A DNA stretch of 64,000 bases from Purpureocillium takamizusanense. Lineage: Eukaryota > Ascomycota > Sordariomycetes > Hypocreales > Ophiocordycipitaceae. Within the stretch, counting starts at the first letter, position 1. Each line of letters begins with the position of its first letter. The notes beneath the pieces are model-generated. The model searched no databases. It was not told the DNA's origin and saw only the letters and a list, made by a program, of their open reading frames with translations. Positions 36,672-47,343 of this stretch are shown here, piece after piece. The translations under genes and the position numbers were made by a program. The DNA lies in the NCBI RefSeq assembly GCF_022605165.1, contig NC_063072.1:620001-684000 (forward strand), given 5' to 3'.

Positions 36672-38663
36672 ATGCAAGCCGAGGCGAGTTCAATCCAGCA
36701 ATGGGGCTCTACGACTGCCTGTTTGTTGGAGAGGCTACCACTGCTTGCCCTGGAAGCCGTCTGCGAGTACCTCGCTACTAGCAAGAGGGATCTGTGTGCT
36801 TTTTCTCTTACATGCGTTCACTACGCCACCATCTCCAGACGTTACCGTCTCCAGCACATATGTCTCAAAGATACACCAGAACTTCAACATGACCTGAGCC
36901 GCCTGCAACGGGTGCTCAGGCCAAACCATGATCTGCACTCACATTATGTGCGACGCTTGACACTCACTCATGCACCCAGGCCCCAGACGCGAGACGACGG
37001 CTCTGGAGAGGATGACGTCGAAATAAAGAGGCCAAGACTGCCACAACTCAAGAGCTTCTTTGAAGCTCCTACAACCCTCTGCTCGACACTGGACGGTCAA
37101 AGAAAGTACTCTCCTTTCTATGCCTCGACGCCTGAGATGAAAGCGAAGGTTAACGCTTTGTGGATGCCTGTTGCAGAATTCATCGGGAGCTTGCCCTGTC
37201 TGGCAGACTTGGTATACGATTGCACCGACCAAGTGCCCACATGCTTGCTACAGGCTGTGCATGAGAAGTGCCCAACAGCCCGCCTTCACGTTAACCATTT
37301 CAGCTTAAGGAGCCTCTATCAGCCTGTACGCGACCCGCATCAACCCATTAGTTCAGATGAGTACATGCTGGTAACATCACCTTGTTTGTGCAGCATCGCC
37401 ATGAAATGGTTTATGTTTGACGTGGATGGGCGCATTGGATTCAACAAGGATGCAGTGATGCAAATGGTTTCATCATCCGCACCGAACCTCAAATCTGTTG
37501 AGATGGAGCCCGATTATCCTGGCTATAGCCCGCAGATGCGGCTAGCTTTGCAGATACCTCAAGACAGGCTACCGAAGTGGAAAGGCTTCAATGCCCAGGG
37601 CCTACAATTCCCTTTACCAAGGAATGGACATCTTCACCGTCTGACTTGCCGCTCCTCCGAGATCGATGGCTGGGCTGAAGTCACCAATTTCAAGGAATTA
37701 TTAGAGTTGAAGGTCCAGTATGTATACTTGCGCGATGTTCGGCGTCTACATAGCGCAGCGCAGTGTGATGGCTTCTCATCTCTCCGGTCGCTGGCTCTGA
37801 CCTTCTTTTGCCGTGATGAATGGACAGGAGATACCTTGGACGGAGAAATAGCCATGTTCATGCGCACATTGAGGCCTCTCGAAACCCTCTTCCTAGGGGG
37901 CTTTTTAGGAGAAGCCACATTACAAGCAGTACTTGAGAAGCACGGCGCGACACTAAGGCAGTTCCAGTGGGTACCATCGCGGTCAGATTCGAGGGACGAG
38001 ATGCCGCTCGCCCTTCGGCCACAACATATTGAGCGACTTCCTTCATATTGTACGGTTCTAGAAAGACTTGAGATTTTAGTACCTCGGACCGAAGGAGATG
38101 AACAGGAGACAGCAATTTACCGAACACTCGGACAACTCCCACGATTAAAATATCTGTCGCTGAGGTTGAATTGCTCGTGCTCTCGACCGTCCAGACGAAG
38201 TGATCCCGCGCCACAACTAGACACGAGAAGGCCCATCCCTACGAGCACTTTACGCCGTGCTCTTGTCAACAGCGCAGTCGACTCCCGCCTCGCCTTGTCC
38301 ATTTTCGAGGTCCTTACCGCGCAGAGGCAGAATTGCGTTCGGTATCTGAAGGTACAGGTCGATAACGTGGGAGAATTCTCACCACTGTCATACGATAGCG
38401 ACTTTGACCGTGTGCTGGAATGGGTTGCGCGCAATTGGGTATGTCAACGGGACAGCGTGAGTGGTACTGTGAGCGTACGTGAGATTGCCCACGACGAAGG
38501 CCGACGAAACAACAGTGACGGCGAGCTATTGAGGGCCGATTTCGATGAAAGGGATGATCTCAGGGATGTTTGGACCAGTATTTGGCCAGGATCGATCGGG
38601 GACCGACGAGGCCAGTGGGCGAGCCTACCGCTTGCCGGTGTTCAATCACCGTCGGGTTCGTGA
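36672..38663 (+). CDS. F-box-like protein with long leucine-rich C-terminal region
   Basis: Probable substrate adaptor of an SCF ubiquitin ligase, 663 residues in a single exon. The N-terminal motif (LLERLPLLALEAVCEYLATS, then DLCAFSLTCVHYATIS, about residues 17-57) has the hydrophobic spacing of an F-box. The rest alternates leucine-rich strands and helices (LRSLALTFFC, LETLFLGGF, LKYLSLRLN), as in degenerate leucine-rich-repeat F-box proteins of filamentous fungi. No signal peptide. Codons end in A/T more often than in the genes before 31 kb, matching the other island genes. The target protein cannot be deduced. Large, fast-evolving F-box families are common in accessory regions. Confidence 0.8.
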   Translation: MQAEASSIQQWGSTTACLLERLPLLALEAVCEYLATSKRDLCAFSLTCVHYATISRRYRLQHICLKDTPELQHDLSRLQRVLRPNHDLHSHYVRRLTLTHAPRPQTRDDGSGEDDVEIKRPRLPQLKSFFEAPTTLCSTLDGQRKYSPFYASTPEMKAKVNALWMPVAEFIGSLPCLADLVYDCTDQVPTCLLQAVHEKCPTARLHVNHFSLRSLYQPVRDPHQPISSDEYMLVTSPCLCSIAMKWFMFDVDGRIGFNKDAVMQMVSSSAPNLKSVEMEPDYPGYSPQMRLALQIPQDRLPKWKGFNAQGLQFPLPRNGHLHRLTCRSSEIDGWAEVTNFKELLELKVQYVYLRDVRRLHSAAQCDGFSSLRSLALTFFCRDEWTGDTLDGEIAMFMRTLRPLETLFLGGFLGEATLQAVLEKHGATLRQFQWVPSRSDSRDEMPLALRPQHIERLPSYCTVLERLEILVPRTEGDEQETAIYRTLGQLPRLKYLSLRLNCSCSRPSRRSDPAPQLDTRRPIPTSTLRRALVNSAVDSRLALSIFEVLTAQRQNCVRYLKVQVDNVGEFSPLSYDSDFDRVLEWVARNWVCQRDSVSGTVSVREIAHDEGRRNNSDGELLRADFDERDDLRDVWTSIWPGSIGDRRGQWASLPLAGVQSPSGS

Positions 38664-39195
38664 CTATTTAAACCTTCTCGGTTCAGTAGATATCGACTTC
38701 ACCGCATCACCTGCATGGGCGCCTATTCTTGCTCCACTATGTATTGCTAAGTTTCAGCAGTCAATCTAGATCGCTCTATTAGTTCCTTACCTTTTTGGTG
38801 CTCGAAGAGGCTTCTTTACGGAGAATATATGGGTAAGGCCTGATGTAGATCTGAAGACGAGCCATACTTCTTTTCCTTCCGGCACCCTCGCAAATTGGAG
38901 GTAGAAGTATATCGGCCATATTCCTTTTTTTGGTATCACAAGCTCATGAAGTTCAACGGAGCCGGAACACTATCAAATAAATACTCATGCAAGCAGTCAC
39001 CCCAGGGGATATGCGAATGACAAGTCGCCCAAGGCGGTGCCCGAAAAGAAAGTATAAATCTATCATGGCATTGCCAACGAGACATCGTTGAACACAATTC
39101 AGTGATGCACTGCGGTTTGTGAAGCATTTTCCCAACCACATTATAAACTTGGTGAAATGGCGATTGATTTAACCCTTTAACTCAGAGTGACCCCG
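38664..39195. other. Convergent intergenic region
   Basis: Lies between the 3' ends of the F-box gene (+) and the secreted-protein gene (-). Only small open frames and AT-moderate sequence; nothing else seen. Confidence 0.5.
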
Positions 39196-40533
39196 CTAAG
39201 GCAATTTCATGAATCTCCAGCGCTTTTCTAGGAATAGACGCCATGCTCTTTGCCCTTGCCCGTCGCTGTCCGGATCGTATTGGAATAAATAAATGCCTCT
39301 ATGCGACCTGTCTATGAGTGCTGCATCATCTGTGTCAAAGTAATTTAGAGCTTGGTAGGGTAGGATGCACTCTTCCTTCTTAAACCTTTTACCAATAAGT
39401 TGTTCCACCTTTCTCTTGATTTCATTGTTACGCACTGCGTAACGCTCCTTTTCGTCGTCCCCCATGACGGTCGGAACAGAGATATAAAGCCTCGTCTCAT
39501 CATCATCGCGGTTGAAAAGGCTCGGATTGATTGGGCTCCCCACAGGTGGGATGTAGGGTTTCCCCATCTCAGGTTGTCCGTTCCCATCGAGTTTGACCTT
39601 GTGAGGAGTCGGACGTGTTACTGGGATTCCCTCCATGGCGTCGAGAACTCTTTCCTTAAAAGCGCGATTTCTACCGGTCCCGGTATCTACTGTGCCGTGA
39701 GAATACGTTTCCCAAAAGTGCGCCATCCAGATAGCTCTGTTGGAAATTAGGGCAACCTGTGTTCAAATGAGCTTACAAAAGTTTCGCTAGTTCACTAGAA
39801 AGCTCCCCTATGTGGTACTGACCATGGTGCATCCGTGTATGCCGCCTGTCTCGAACTGAAATGGCTCATCTCCAAACTCCCGCTGGTGCATAACAGCGGC
39901 TTCATCGCCTGAGTGTGACAAGGTCGTCAGCAACGTTCCAAGGAATTCGCGCGAGTGAGATACCGGTATTTATAGAGATCAATGGGAAGTGGCTTGGTTC
40001 ACTAAATCAAAATTCTCCTCACCATTGAAGAAGCCGTCTGGCTCGCCAAAGTACAGCGTCTCATGCCCGTTGTGGACTTGTACAAGGTAGTGGTCGATTT
40101 CGGCCCCCAAGGGATGCTCATCGCCTGCATATGTGCTTGAAGTGGCATCCAGCCGAAATAGTCTCTTCTCGAGCACCCGCGGAGTTTCGATTGTACCGTT
40201 TAGCCCTGCCGCGTCGTAGAGTTGACTTGGTATACCGCGGCCTATGAGCTTGAGGTCTGCGGCCACCGCACACTGTCCTGCACCACAAACGTCTAGCTCG
40301 CATCGCGCACCACAGAAGGGCTGTTCTTCGAGGAGAGATTCTGGTTGGAAAAAAAGGGGCGGGAAATAGGATCTACCACATAGGCAATCAGGTAAGTGGC
40401 ATGCCAAAGAACTTAAGATACGTGACGATTGGAAGCTGCATAGAGTGTCTTACCCTCGACTGACAACTGACGTTGTCACCAAGGTGATGAGAAGAGACCA
40501 CAAACGTAGATGAGCCCCCGAGATGGGTGCCAT
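39196..40533 (-). CDS. Secreted protein of unknown family, divergent from the chitinase
   Basis: I do not recognise the family. Four exons on the minus strand: 40533-40454, 40372-40023, 39908-39823 and 39756-39196; donors GTAAGA, GTGAGG and GTCAGT, acceptors GTAG, TCAG and ACAG, all phases consistent, giving 358 residues. A signal peptide (LWSLLITLVTTSVVS) is followed by a four-cysteine cluster (PFCGARCELDVCGAGQC, about 43-59), a HYLVQVHNGHETLYFGEPDG block (about 120-139), a conserved-looking core HGCTMVALISNRAIWMAHFW (168-187), then a hydrophilic C-terminal half with TPHKVKLDG and a final RAWRLFLEKRWRF. No catalytic motif, transmembrane helix or GPI signal. It shares a promoter region of about 830 bp with the LysM/GH18 chitinase, so the two products are probably made and secreted together. 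Confidence 0.85.
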
Positions 40534-41366
40534 TTCTCTGTAACTATGCTAGGGTTTTGACAAAAATACTGATGATAGTAGAATACAAGCGTCTAGATCA
40601 GGTAATGACTGGCTATTAAAGGCTTCATGGTCGAAGGTAAGGGCCACCACTCGTACCATCCTCCTATAATGCCCTATACAGGAGGCCGAGCAGTCGATTG
40701 TATAATCAAGCTTGGCGACTTTTCGGGCTCCGGCCGTACTTCGGTGGGTCTCAGACGGGCGGAACAATATCTCGCTACGTATAATCTTGGTCGAGGCGAC
40801 CAAAAGAGCGAGAGGGGAAATCTGCCGTAGCATAAAAAGGATCCTCCTGTCGTGCGAAGCTCTACTCCTGTGTGCCAAAGTCTGAATTTGGGTACACAGA
40901 GAGCCCCTCCTTGTGATCGTTGCATCAACTGAACCGTTACATACATCTCCCTTCTAGAACCAAGAATACAATAAGGTATTAATTGCCGCATCTGGAGGTT
41001 GATATCGGCTCGGTTTTAAGAATAGGAGTGCGGCGCTGTCAACCGTATGCACATTATGCTTTTGGGTTTGTAAAGCAGCCTCCACTTGAAGGCTTTACTT
41101 CGATAACAGTACCCAGCTATCTCTAGACTGTATGCCCAAAGTATTGAAGACAAACGAGATGCATGTTCCTTTTCTGGAGATATGAGGTCCGATATTAATC
41201 AGGCAGCAGTCATCTCGCTCTGCCCCAGCATGTGGACAATGCAGTCATCTGAGGGAGATCAATGTCAGTACTCCCCAGGCACCGAGGCAGCGTTATATAT
41301 GCGGACCTGGGGACCGTATTAAGCCTCTGCCGTGACCTCACAGTCAAGGCAGTTCAAATTGCGACC
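40534..41366. promoter_or_regulatory. Shared divergent promoter of secreted protein and chitinase genes
   Basis: An 833-bp non-coding gap between two divergently transcribed secreted-protein genes. It holds no other gene. A TATATA element lies near its right end and would serve the chitinase. Co-regulation is inferred from the geometry. Confidence 0.6.
41293..41300 (+). promoter_or_regulatory. TATA-like element of the chitinase gene
   Basis: TTATATAT lies 67 bases before the ATG at 41367. The frame is open back to an ATG at 41262, but that ATG is upstream of this element, which supports 41367 (or 41385) as the real start. Confidence 0.45.
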
Positions 41367-44300
41367 ATGATCTTGCAACGCATAATGCACCTCAACGGTC
41401 CAGCGGGCAAGCAACCAGCTGGCGGCCTTTCAACCCTATTGCTTTTGTTATGCGTGTTGTCATTTTTTATCTCTGGAAGTCAACAAGAATCGCCGTACGG
41501 CTCGTTCTCAAACTTGTCCGGATGTCCGAGGCCATGTGACAGAGGCAACAGTTGGACACCTTACCACGACACACGCGGAGTAGAAACATGCAATCAGACA
41601 ATCATCGTCAATTTGGGTCTGCATAGCAGGGTCCATGTCGGGGCGACGCCTGGAATCTTTCCTGCATGCACAGTTGATCATCAGCCAACGCGCCGAGAGT
41701 GGCCATTCCCGTTTCACAGCCAGTCGGGCTCGCCCGTTGTGGCTGGGCGACTTGGTGTTCGTACTGAGAATCAGAAGCCGAATTTGCAAATTTCTTGGGA
41801 AGTCGATGACAGCTCAGCTGATGGGATAGAGTCCGAGAGATCGGACCTGGTTGGGGCCTTGATCAATTGGATCCAGACAGACGACAGCGGACACACCCCG
41901 ATTGTCGTTCTGTCTAAAGCCGGGCGCACCGTTTTGGGCCTGTATGCTGGCTCCAAGTTTCCCAAGCAAAGCGTTATCCATGTGCTCCTAGAATTCCAGA
42001 GGAAAAGGATTCCAAGTGCTAACTCGATTATTGCACAAGTGTGCAATGATCTCTCTCAGAGCACCGAAATACTTGGCATTGCTGCAGTCAGCGATGGTGA
42101 GCTGAGCTCGGTTATCAAAATCATTCAGCAGTGGGAAGATGCGGGCTGTGTTGAGGCTATGAACGAAAGCGAAACGCAGAAAGCCGTTCCATCAGAGATT
42201 GAGCCTCAGTCCAATAGCTCATCCATACAGGCTACATTCGAAGCGGATGAACACTCCAAGCTTTCTAAACGATCAACCTGTCAGTACACACAGGCTGCTG
42301 CAGACGACGGTTGCTGGGCACTCGCAAATCGATGCAAGACAACTGAGGGGAGGTTGCGTCGGTACAACCGCAACAGAGACCTCTGCAGCACACTCAAGGT
42401 CGGTCAGTACGTCTGTTGCTCCCCCGGCGAACTGCCCGACTTTTCTCCCCAGCCCGGCCCAGATGGCTCCTGCAAGACCTACACGGTTAACCCTGGCGAC
42501 ACCTGCTACGCCATAGCACTCGCAAACTCTATGACTGTCTCTCAAATCGAGGAGCGCAACAAGAAGACCTGGGGCTGGGCAGGGTGCCAGTATCTCATGG
42601 CTGGCCAAGTCCTCTGCCTGTCCGAAGGGTCACCTCCAATGCCGGGTCCCATCAGCAATGCGGTCTGCGGCCCGCAGGTGCCAGGGACGGAAAAGCCTGC
42701 AGACATGTCCAAGCTTGCGGGGTTGAATCCATGCCCCCTGAACGCCTGCTGCAATGTTTGGGGCCAGTGTGGAATCACCGCGGATTTCTGTATCCCCAGT
42801 CCAGCAGACACCGGTGCCCCTGGCACGGCAAAACCCGCATCAAACGGCTGCATATCCAGTTGCGGCTTGCAAGTTGTCAATAACATTGCGCCGCCGCCAT
42901 CGTTCATGCGGATTGGTTACTATGAGGCATGGAACTTGGAAAGGTCCTGTTTGCACATGCGGGTAAGTCATGATTGATAGTTATGGCTGCATCTCATTGA
43001 GCACGCTTGTCCAACTAATACTATAGCCTCATCAAATCGATACCACCCACTACACACATATAGTAAGCGGATTTGATTCAACCACATAAACTTCATACTA
43101 AACAGAGAAAATGCCAGCATTTCGCCTTTGCAAATATCAATTCGAATTTCGAGGTAGATCTTGGGAAGCTCCGAGACACGTTTGACCAGTTCAAAGCCCT
43201 CAGATCAGTGAAACGCGTCTTATCACTTGGAGGCTGGTCTTTTTCGACAGACCGTGACACTTTCTCAATATTCAGGGAAGGAGTGACTGCATCAAAACGC
43301 CGGCAATTCGCAACTAATGTGGCCAAGGTACGTTATATTCACGATACGATTACACTTGCGAGCGCCTGCGCTGAGGTTCAATAGTTCATTACCGACGAGA
43401 ATCTGGATGGCGTCGACTTTGACTGGGAGTACCCTGGTATAGAGACTTGATACCGAATCCTGTTATGCCCTCTCGCTGATGTACTCCCGTAGGTGCGCCT
43501 GATATACCTGGCATCCCGGCCGGTGGCCAAGATGACGGCAAAAACTACCTCAGGTTTCTGAGGCTAGTTCGAAGGGCACTTCCAGCAGACAAGACGATCG
43601 GAATAGCTGCCCCGGCTTCGTTTTGGTATCTAAAGGGGTTTCCAATCGCAGAGATTGCACAAGTAGTTGACTACATCGTATACATGACGTACGATCTTCA
43701 TGGGCAGTGGGATTATGGTAACCGCTGGTCGACGTAAGCTCACATATAGAGAACGACAAAGTGCAACTACTGACAGAGTACATAGGGATGGTTGTCCCAC
43801 AGGGAGCTGTCTCCGACACCATCTCAACCAGACTGAAATCGAATACTCTCTTGCCATGGTTACCAAAGCTGGCGTGCCAGCGAACAAGCTCATCATCGGT
43901 ATGGCGCTGTACGGCAGGTCATTCAGGATGGCAAGACCGGGTTGTTATGGCCCAGACTGCTCATTTACTGGCCCAAACTCAGGTGCACGCCCAGGGAGAT
44001 GCACAAACACAAGCGGCTACATCTCCAACTTTGAGATCCGGGAAATCATTGCAAGCGGAGGCAAGGTTACGCAGCACTCGGACAAAGATGGAGATATACT
44101 TGTGTACGACGATGTACAATGGGTGTCTTGGATGTCAAAAGAGAGGTATGATAAACAAGTGCAATGGATCGCCGACCTAAATTTTGGCGGGACTTCGGAT
44201 TGGGCCATGGACCTTGATGCGGATTATGACACGGATACAAGCCCTCGCGGCGGAGACTCGGGGTCGGGTCCTATCTTCATCAGCCCCGATCTATACAAGG

Positions 44301-45782
44301 AACGGCATCCAAAGGTGGGATGCATTCCTCCGTGCACATTTGTGTTTCCCCCCTGGGTCCTGCGAACACCAACGACCATCCACGTGCCGCCTGCCACGAT
44401 TACCTATGAGGAGAACTGGGGTTTTGAAACAACGTTTAGAGGGACCACCATCACGGTTCCAGCCGCGAGCATCACCAGCACCGTGGTCACTATTCCACCC
44501 ATAACGACGACGGCCATTGAGCTATGGAACGTTGTATGGGAAGAGCGCGAAGAGGAGGACAACCACGACAACGCAACAGTCATTTGGCTGACGTCTAGCA
44601 TTAACATCCCCCCGATCACTATAACGCAGAGTACGAGGTCGGGCGAGACGGCTGCCCCAGTCACTTGGACCTTTAGTCCCGGGCCGTACCCAGCTCAGAA
44701 GACAGACAAGCCGGACCCTCCTCCGCCCAAGAAAGACAACAGGCCGGATCCTCCGCCGAGGACAGACAGACCCGACCCTCCGCACAAGACACACAGGCCG
44801 AGCCCCCCGGCCAAGAGTAACAAGCCGGGCCCTCCACCCAAGACACACAAGCCGGACCCGCCGCCCAGGGGCTTCCCATCAACGGTCAGGTTCACTAGAA
44901 GCAACCCGCCGCTGACGAAACCGACCTGCCATCCACCCAGTTCATGTGGCTCCAAATGTCGAGTGAACTGCAACCCCCCGGACAGTGGATGCAAGGGCAT
45001 ATGCGGCTGCATCGGCCCGTTCTGCGATATCAACTTGAAGAACTGTGTCGGTCCGGGATGTGTCGCGTACGGCGGTTCGAGCGGGCCAGATAAAGAAGAC
45101 TGTCGAAAACACACCACGGTCTCCTTTTGCGAGGTAGGGTGCTCGGTGATGCGATTCGACAGGACCACGACGACCCATTGCGGCAGGGAAAAGTGCAGCA
45201 GGACAATGACGGGCTGTAACACGCGAGGCAGCACCACGACGACTACGACTACTCTATCCTGCGGTGCTGCGCATCATGTGTACACATACAATCCCAATGC
45301 TCCCGCTCCAATGCTTCGCGATGGCTGGTACTCTACCATGACCCGCCCAAGAAGCACGAAAAGGCCGGTATGATCCTCCAGTCTCTCGCCTGACCGCTCC
45401 CACATGCAACCACACTGCCTCAGCTCCTGCTGCTAATTGCCTACTGGACATGAAGAACGCAACTCCGCCGCCGGGCACGCGATGCGAAGGGGACTCGGAG
45501 TGCGACAGGTACAAGTGCACCGAGGGCTTGCAGCCGGGCTGCTTGGTCAAGGCCATGGGCGGCTCCAGGGCCGGAACATGTCAGTGCGTGCCCAAGGAGG
45601 CGGCGGCGTCGTCGTCGGCGACGCCGGCGCCACCAAAGAAGACGGCAAGTCCACCGCCGGCGAGGCGATACTGTGACTCGCGGTCCGATTGCGCCATCTG
45701 GACCTGTCGCGATGGGTCGAAGCCCCTGTGCGATACGCGGGCCTCTGGAGACCCGTTTACGAAGTACTGCCGCTGTGGGTGA
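41367..45782 (+). CDS. Killer-toxin-like chitinase: LysM, CBM18, GH18, Cys-rich tail
   Basis: Secreted chitin hydrolase of GH18 subgroup C, about 1347 residues in seven exons: 41367-42962, 43027-43062, 43118-43327, 43385-43436, 43493-43733, 43786-45367, 45456-45782. All junctions keep frame; exon 2 is only 36 bases. A signal peptide (LSTLLLLLCVLSFFISGS) precedes an N-terminal region of unknown fold (to about 300), a degenerate LysM (about 304), a clear LysM (CKTYTVNPGDTCYAIA, about 369-420), a CBM18 chitin-binding domain (CPLNACCNVWGQCG, about 455) and the GH18 barrel (about 515-830). The catalytic motif DGVDFDWE (622-629) is intact, and QWDYGNRW, LYGRSF and FGGTSDWAMDL are present. After it come Thr/Ile-rich sequence, a PPPKTHKPD-type proline-rich stretch and Cys-rich segments, with two six-Cys modules in the last exon. 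The family resembles the zymocin alpha/beta chitin-binding subunit. The last intron's acceptor is chosen because the alternative CAG gives a stop. Confidence 0.93.
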
Positions 45783-45899
45783 GGTGTCTGCTCATAGTCA
45801 TGCTTGGGTTTCTATAATACGGTTCGTAGAAACGTCATGCAAATGCCGTCACGGCACGATCAACTAGAGCAGAATTAGACTTGTATTGTGACTATAGTT

Positions 45900-46340
45900 T
45901 GAACGAGGACTTGGGCTGTAGGTGAGAGTAATATTGCCGACACTCCTACCACTATAGTACTTGGTCGGAATTTCCTCGTATAGTGCTCTAAACGTAGTTT
46001 GCGCCGCTTACCGTCCCGTCGCCCCGTTATCAGCTAATGCCCCCCTATGTCTCCTATCCCTTAGTTAATATAGCTACGTACCTAGGCTCGAGGACTAGTG
46101 CGCCCGCTATAAGTATAGGATAACATCTAGGATCGACTATATAGTAGTAGCGGTAGATATTTTATTACATAAGGTTAGATATAGGAGCTATAACTAGAGG
46201 ATCTTAGCGGTAAAAGACGATATAGTATACGAGCTATTAGAACGATGTGCGGTATAAGGAGCTATCTAGAGGTATATTATCTAGCGTAGTTTCCCGCGGC
46301 GGTAGAGTCACTCCTATGGAGCCTAGCGAGCTTCTGAGAA
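45900..46340. repeat. AT-rich, RIP-like block (right edge of accessory island)
   Basis: TA-step-rich, CA/TG-poor sequence (TATAGTAGTAGCGG, TATATAGTAG) from about 46050 to 46300 with no surviving frame. Its composition mirrors the block at 32600-33180 and it changes sharply to GC-rich sequence at about 46350. Probably a RIP-degraded repeat that cannot be named. Confidence 0.65.
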
Positions 46341-47343
46341 CTAATGAACTATGACTATCCTAGATGCTGCGCCAGCCGCCCCTCCTCTTGCGCCACAGAG
46401 ATGCCTGGCTTATTACCGAGGTCGCGCGACCACACCCGCATGGCTCACCCGGCTCATCCAAGGTCGCGCGACTGGCCAGAGCACTAGAGCTACCCTCGCA
46501 CTTGCAACCAAGTCCCGGCCGAGAGACAACAGCAAAAAGCAGCCCCCCCCCCCCCCCCCCCGTCCCCGCATGCGCCCCAAGGAACCCGCCCCCCCATAAG
46601 AGGCGTTCTTAGCCCCTGCTGAAGCGGGCAAGGTGCGAATACCACCTCGGCAACGACATCCGACGACGAAATGAAGAGCTTCCTGATACCGCCCGTCGAC
46701 CTTCTTCTTCCAGCGCGTCCGTGTGTTCGTGCGCGGCGGCGGGGGGGCGAGGCGCCGGTTCGCGCGCTCCGCTCGCAGCGTCACACATGCGACCCCCCCA
46801 GCCGTGGGCCCGCAGATTGTTACCATGTCCTGCACGTCTTCGCGGTGGCCGACAAAAGGGCGGGCGACTGCATGGTTGAGGAAGGAAGGTCGCCCGGGCC
46901 ATGAGCGATCGTGACCCCTCCCCTCCCACCGCCCCGCGCCCGGCCGGGGTTTAATGTTCCGTCCTCGTGAGAATGGGGAATGGAGTCTCCGACTGCGGCC
47001 TTTGATATGATCTACGAAGTACGAAGTATACACCGCCGGCTGCGTGCTATGTGACGCTGCGGCAGGTACATGTAGGTAGCCTGTTGCACAGGGTCTCGTC
47101 GAGCCGTGACCCTGTCTTGTCCAGTCCGTATATAAAGCCTCGGCCTGCCGTCCCAGTTTGCTTGTTGGTTCGTATACTACTGTCTTGTCTCCTGCAGATA
47201 TACCGTAGACAACAAACAGGCATCGGCCCGTGCTTGCTAGCTCCCGCTGCCGAACCTTCTACTCTCTTTACTTCTCCCCGGCAGTGTCATTGAGGTCCCC
47301 CCTTCCCCTTCCTCGCCGCGTCTCAGCTACCTACCTACCGGCC
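46341..47343. other. Intergenic region and promoter of the sedolisin gene
   Basis: GC-rich non-coding sequence with two GGTCGCGCGAC copies (46424-46434 and 46463-46473), a 19-C run (46543-46561), and a doubled TACGAAGTA motif (47013-47028). The leader starts after the TATA element. No supported gene. Confidence 0.5.
47129..47136 (+). promoter_or_regulatory. TATA box of the sedolisin gene
   Basis: TATATAAA lies 208 bases before the start codon, preceded by the doubled TACGAAGTA motif about 100 bases upstream. This spacing suits a fungal promoter with a leader of about 170 bases. Confidence 0.55.

Noticed and set aside
41262..41366. Earlier in-frame ATG (41262) for the chitinase.
   Set aside because: It would put 35 polar residues before the signal peptide and lies upstream of the TATA-like element at 41293.
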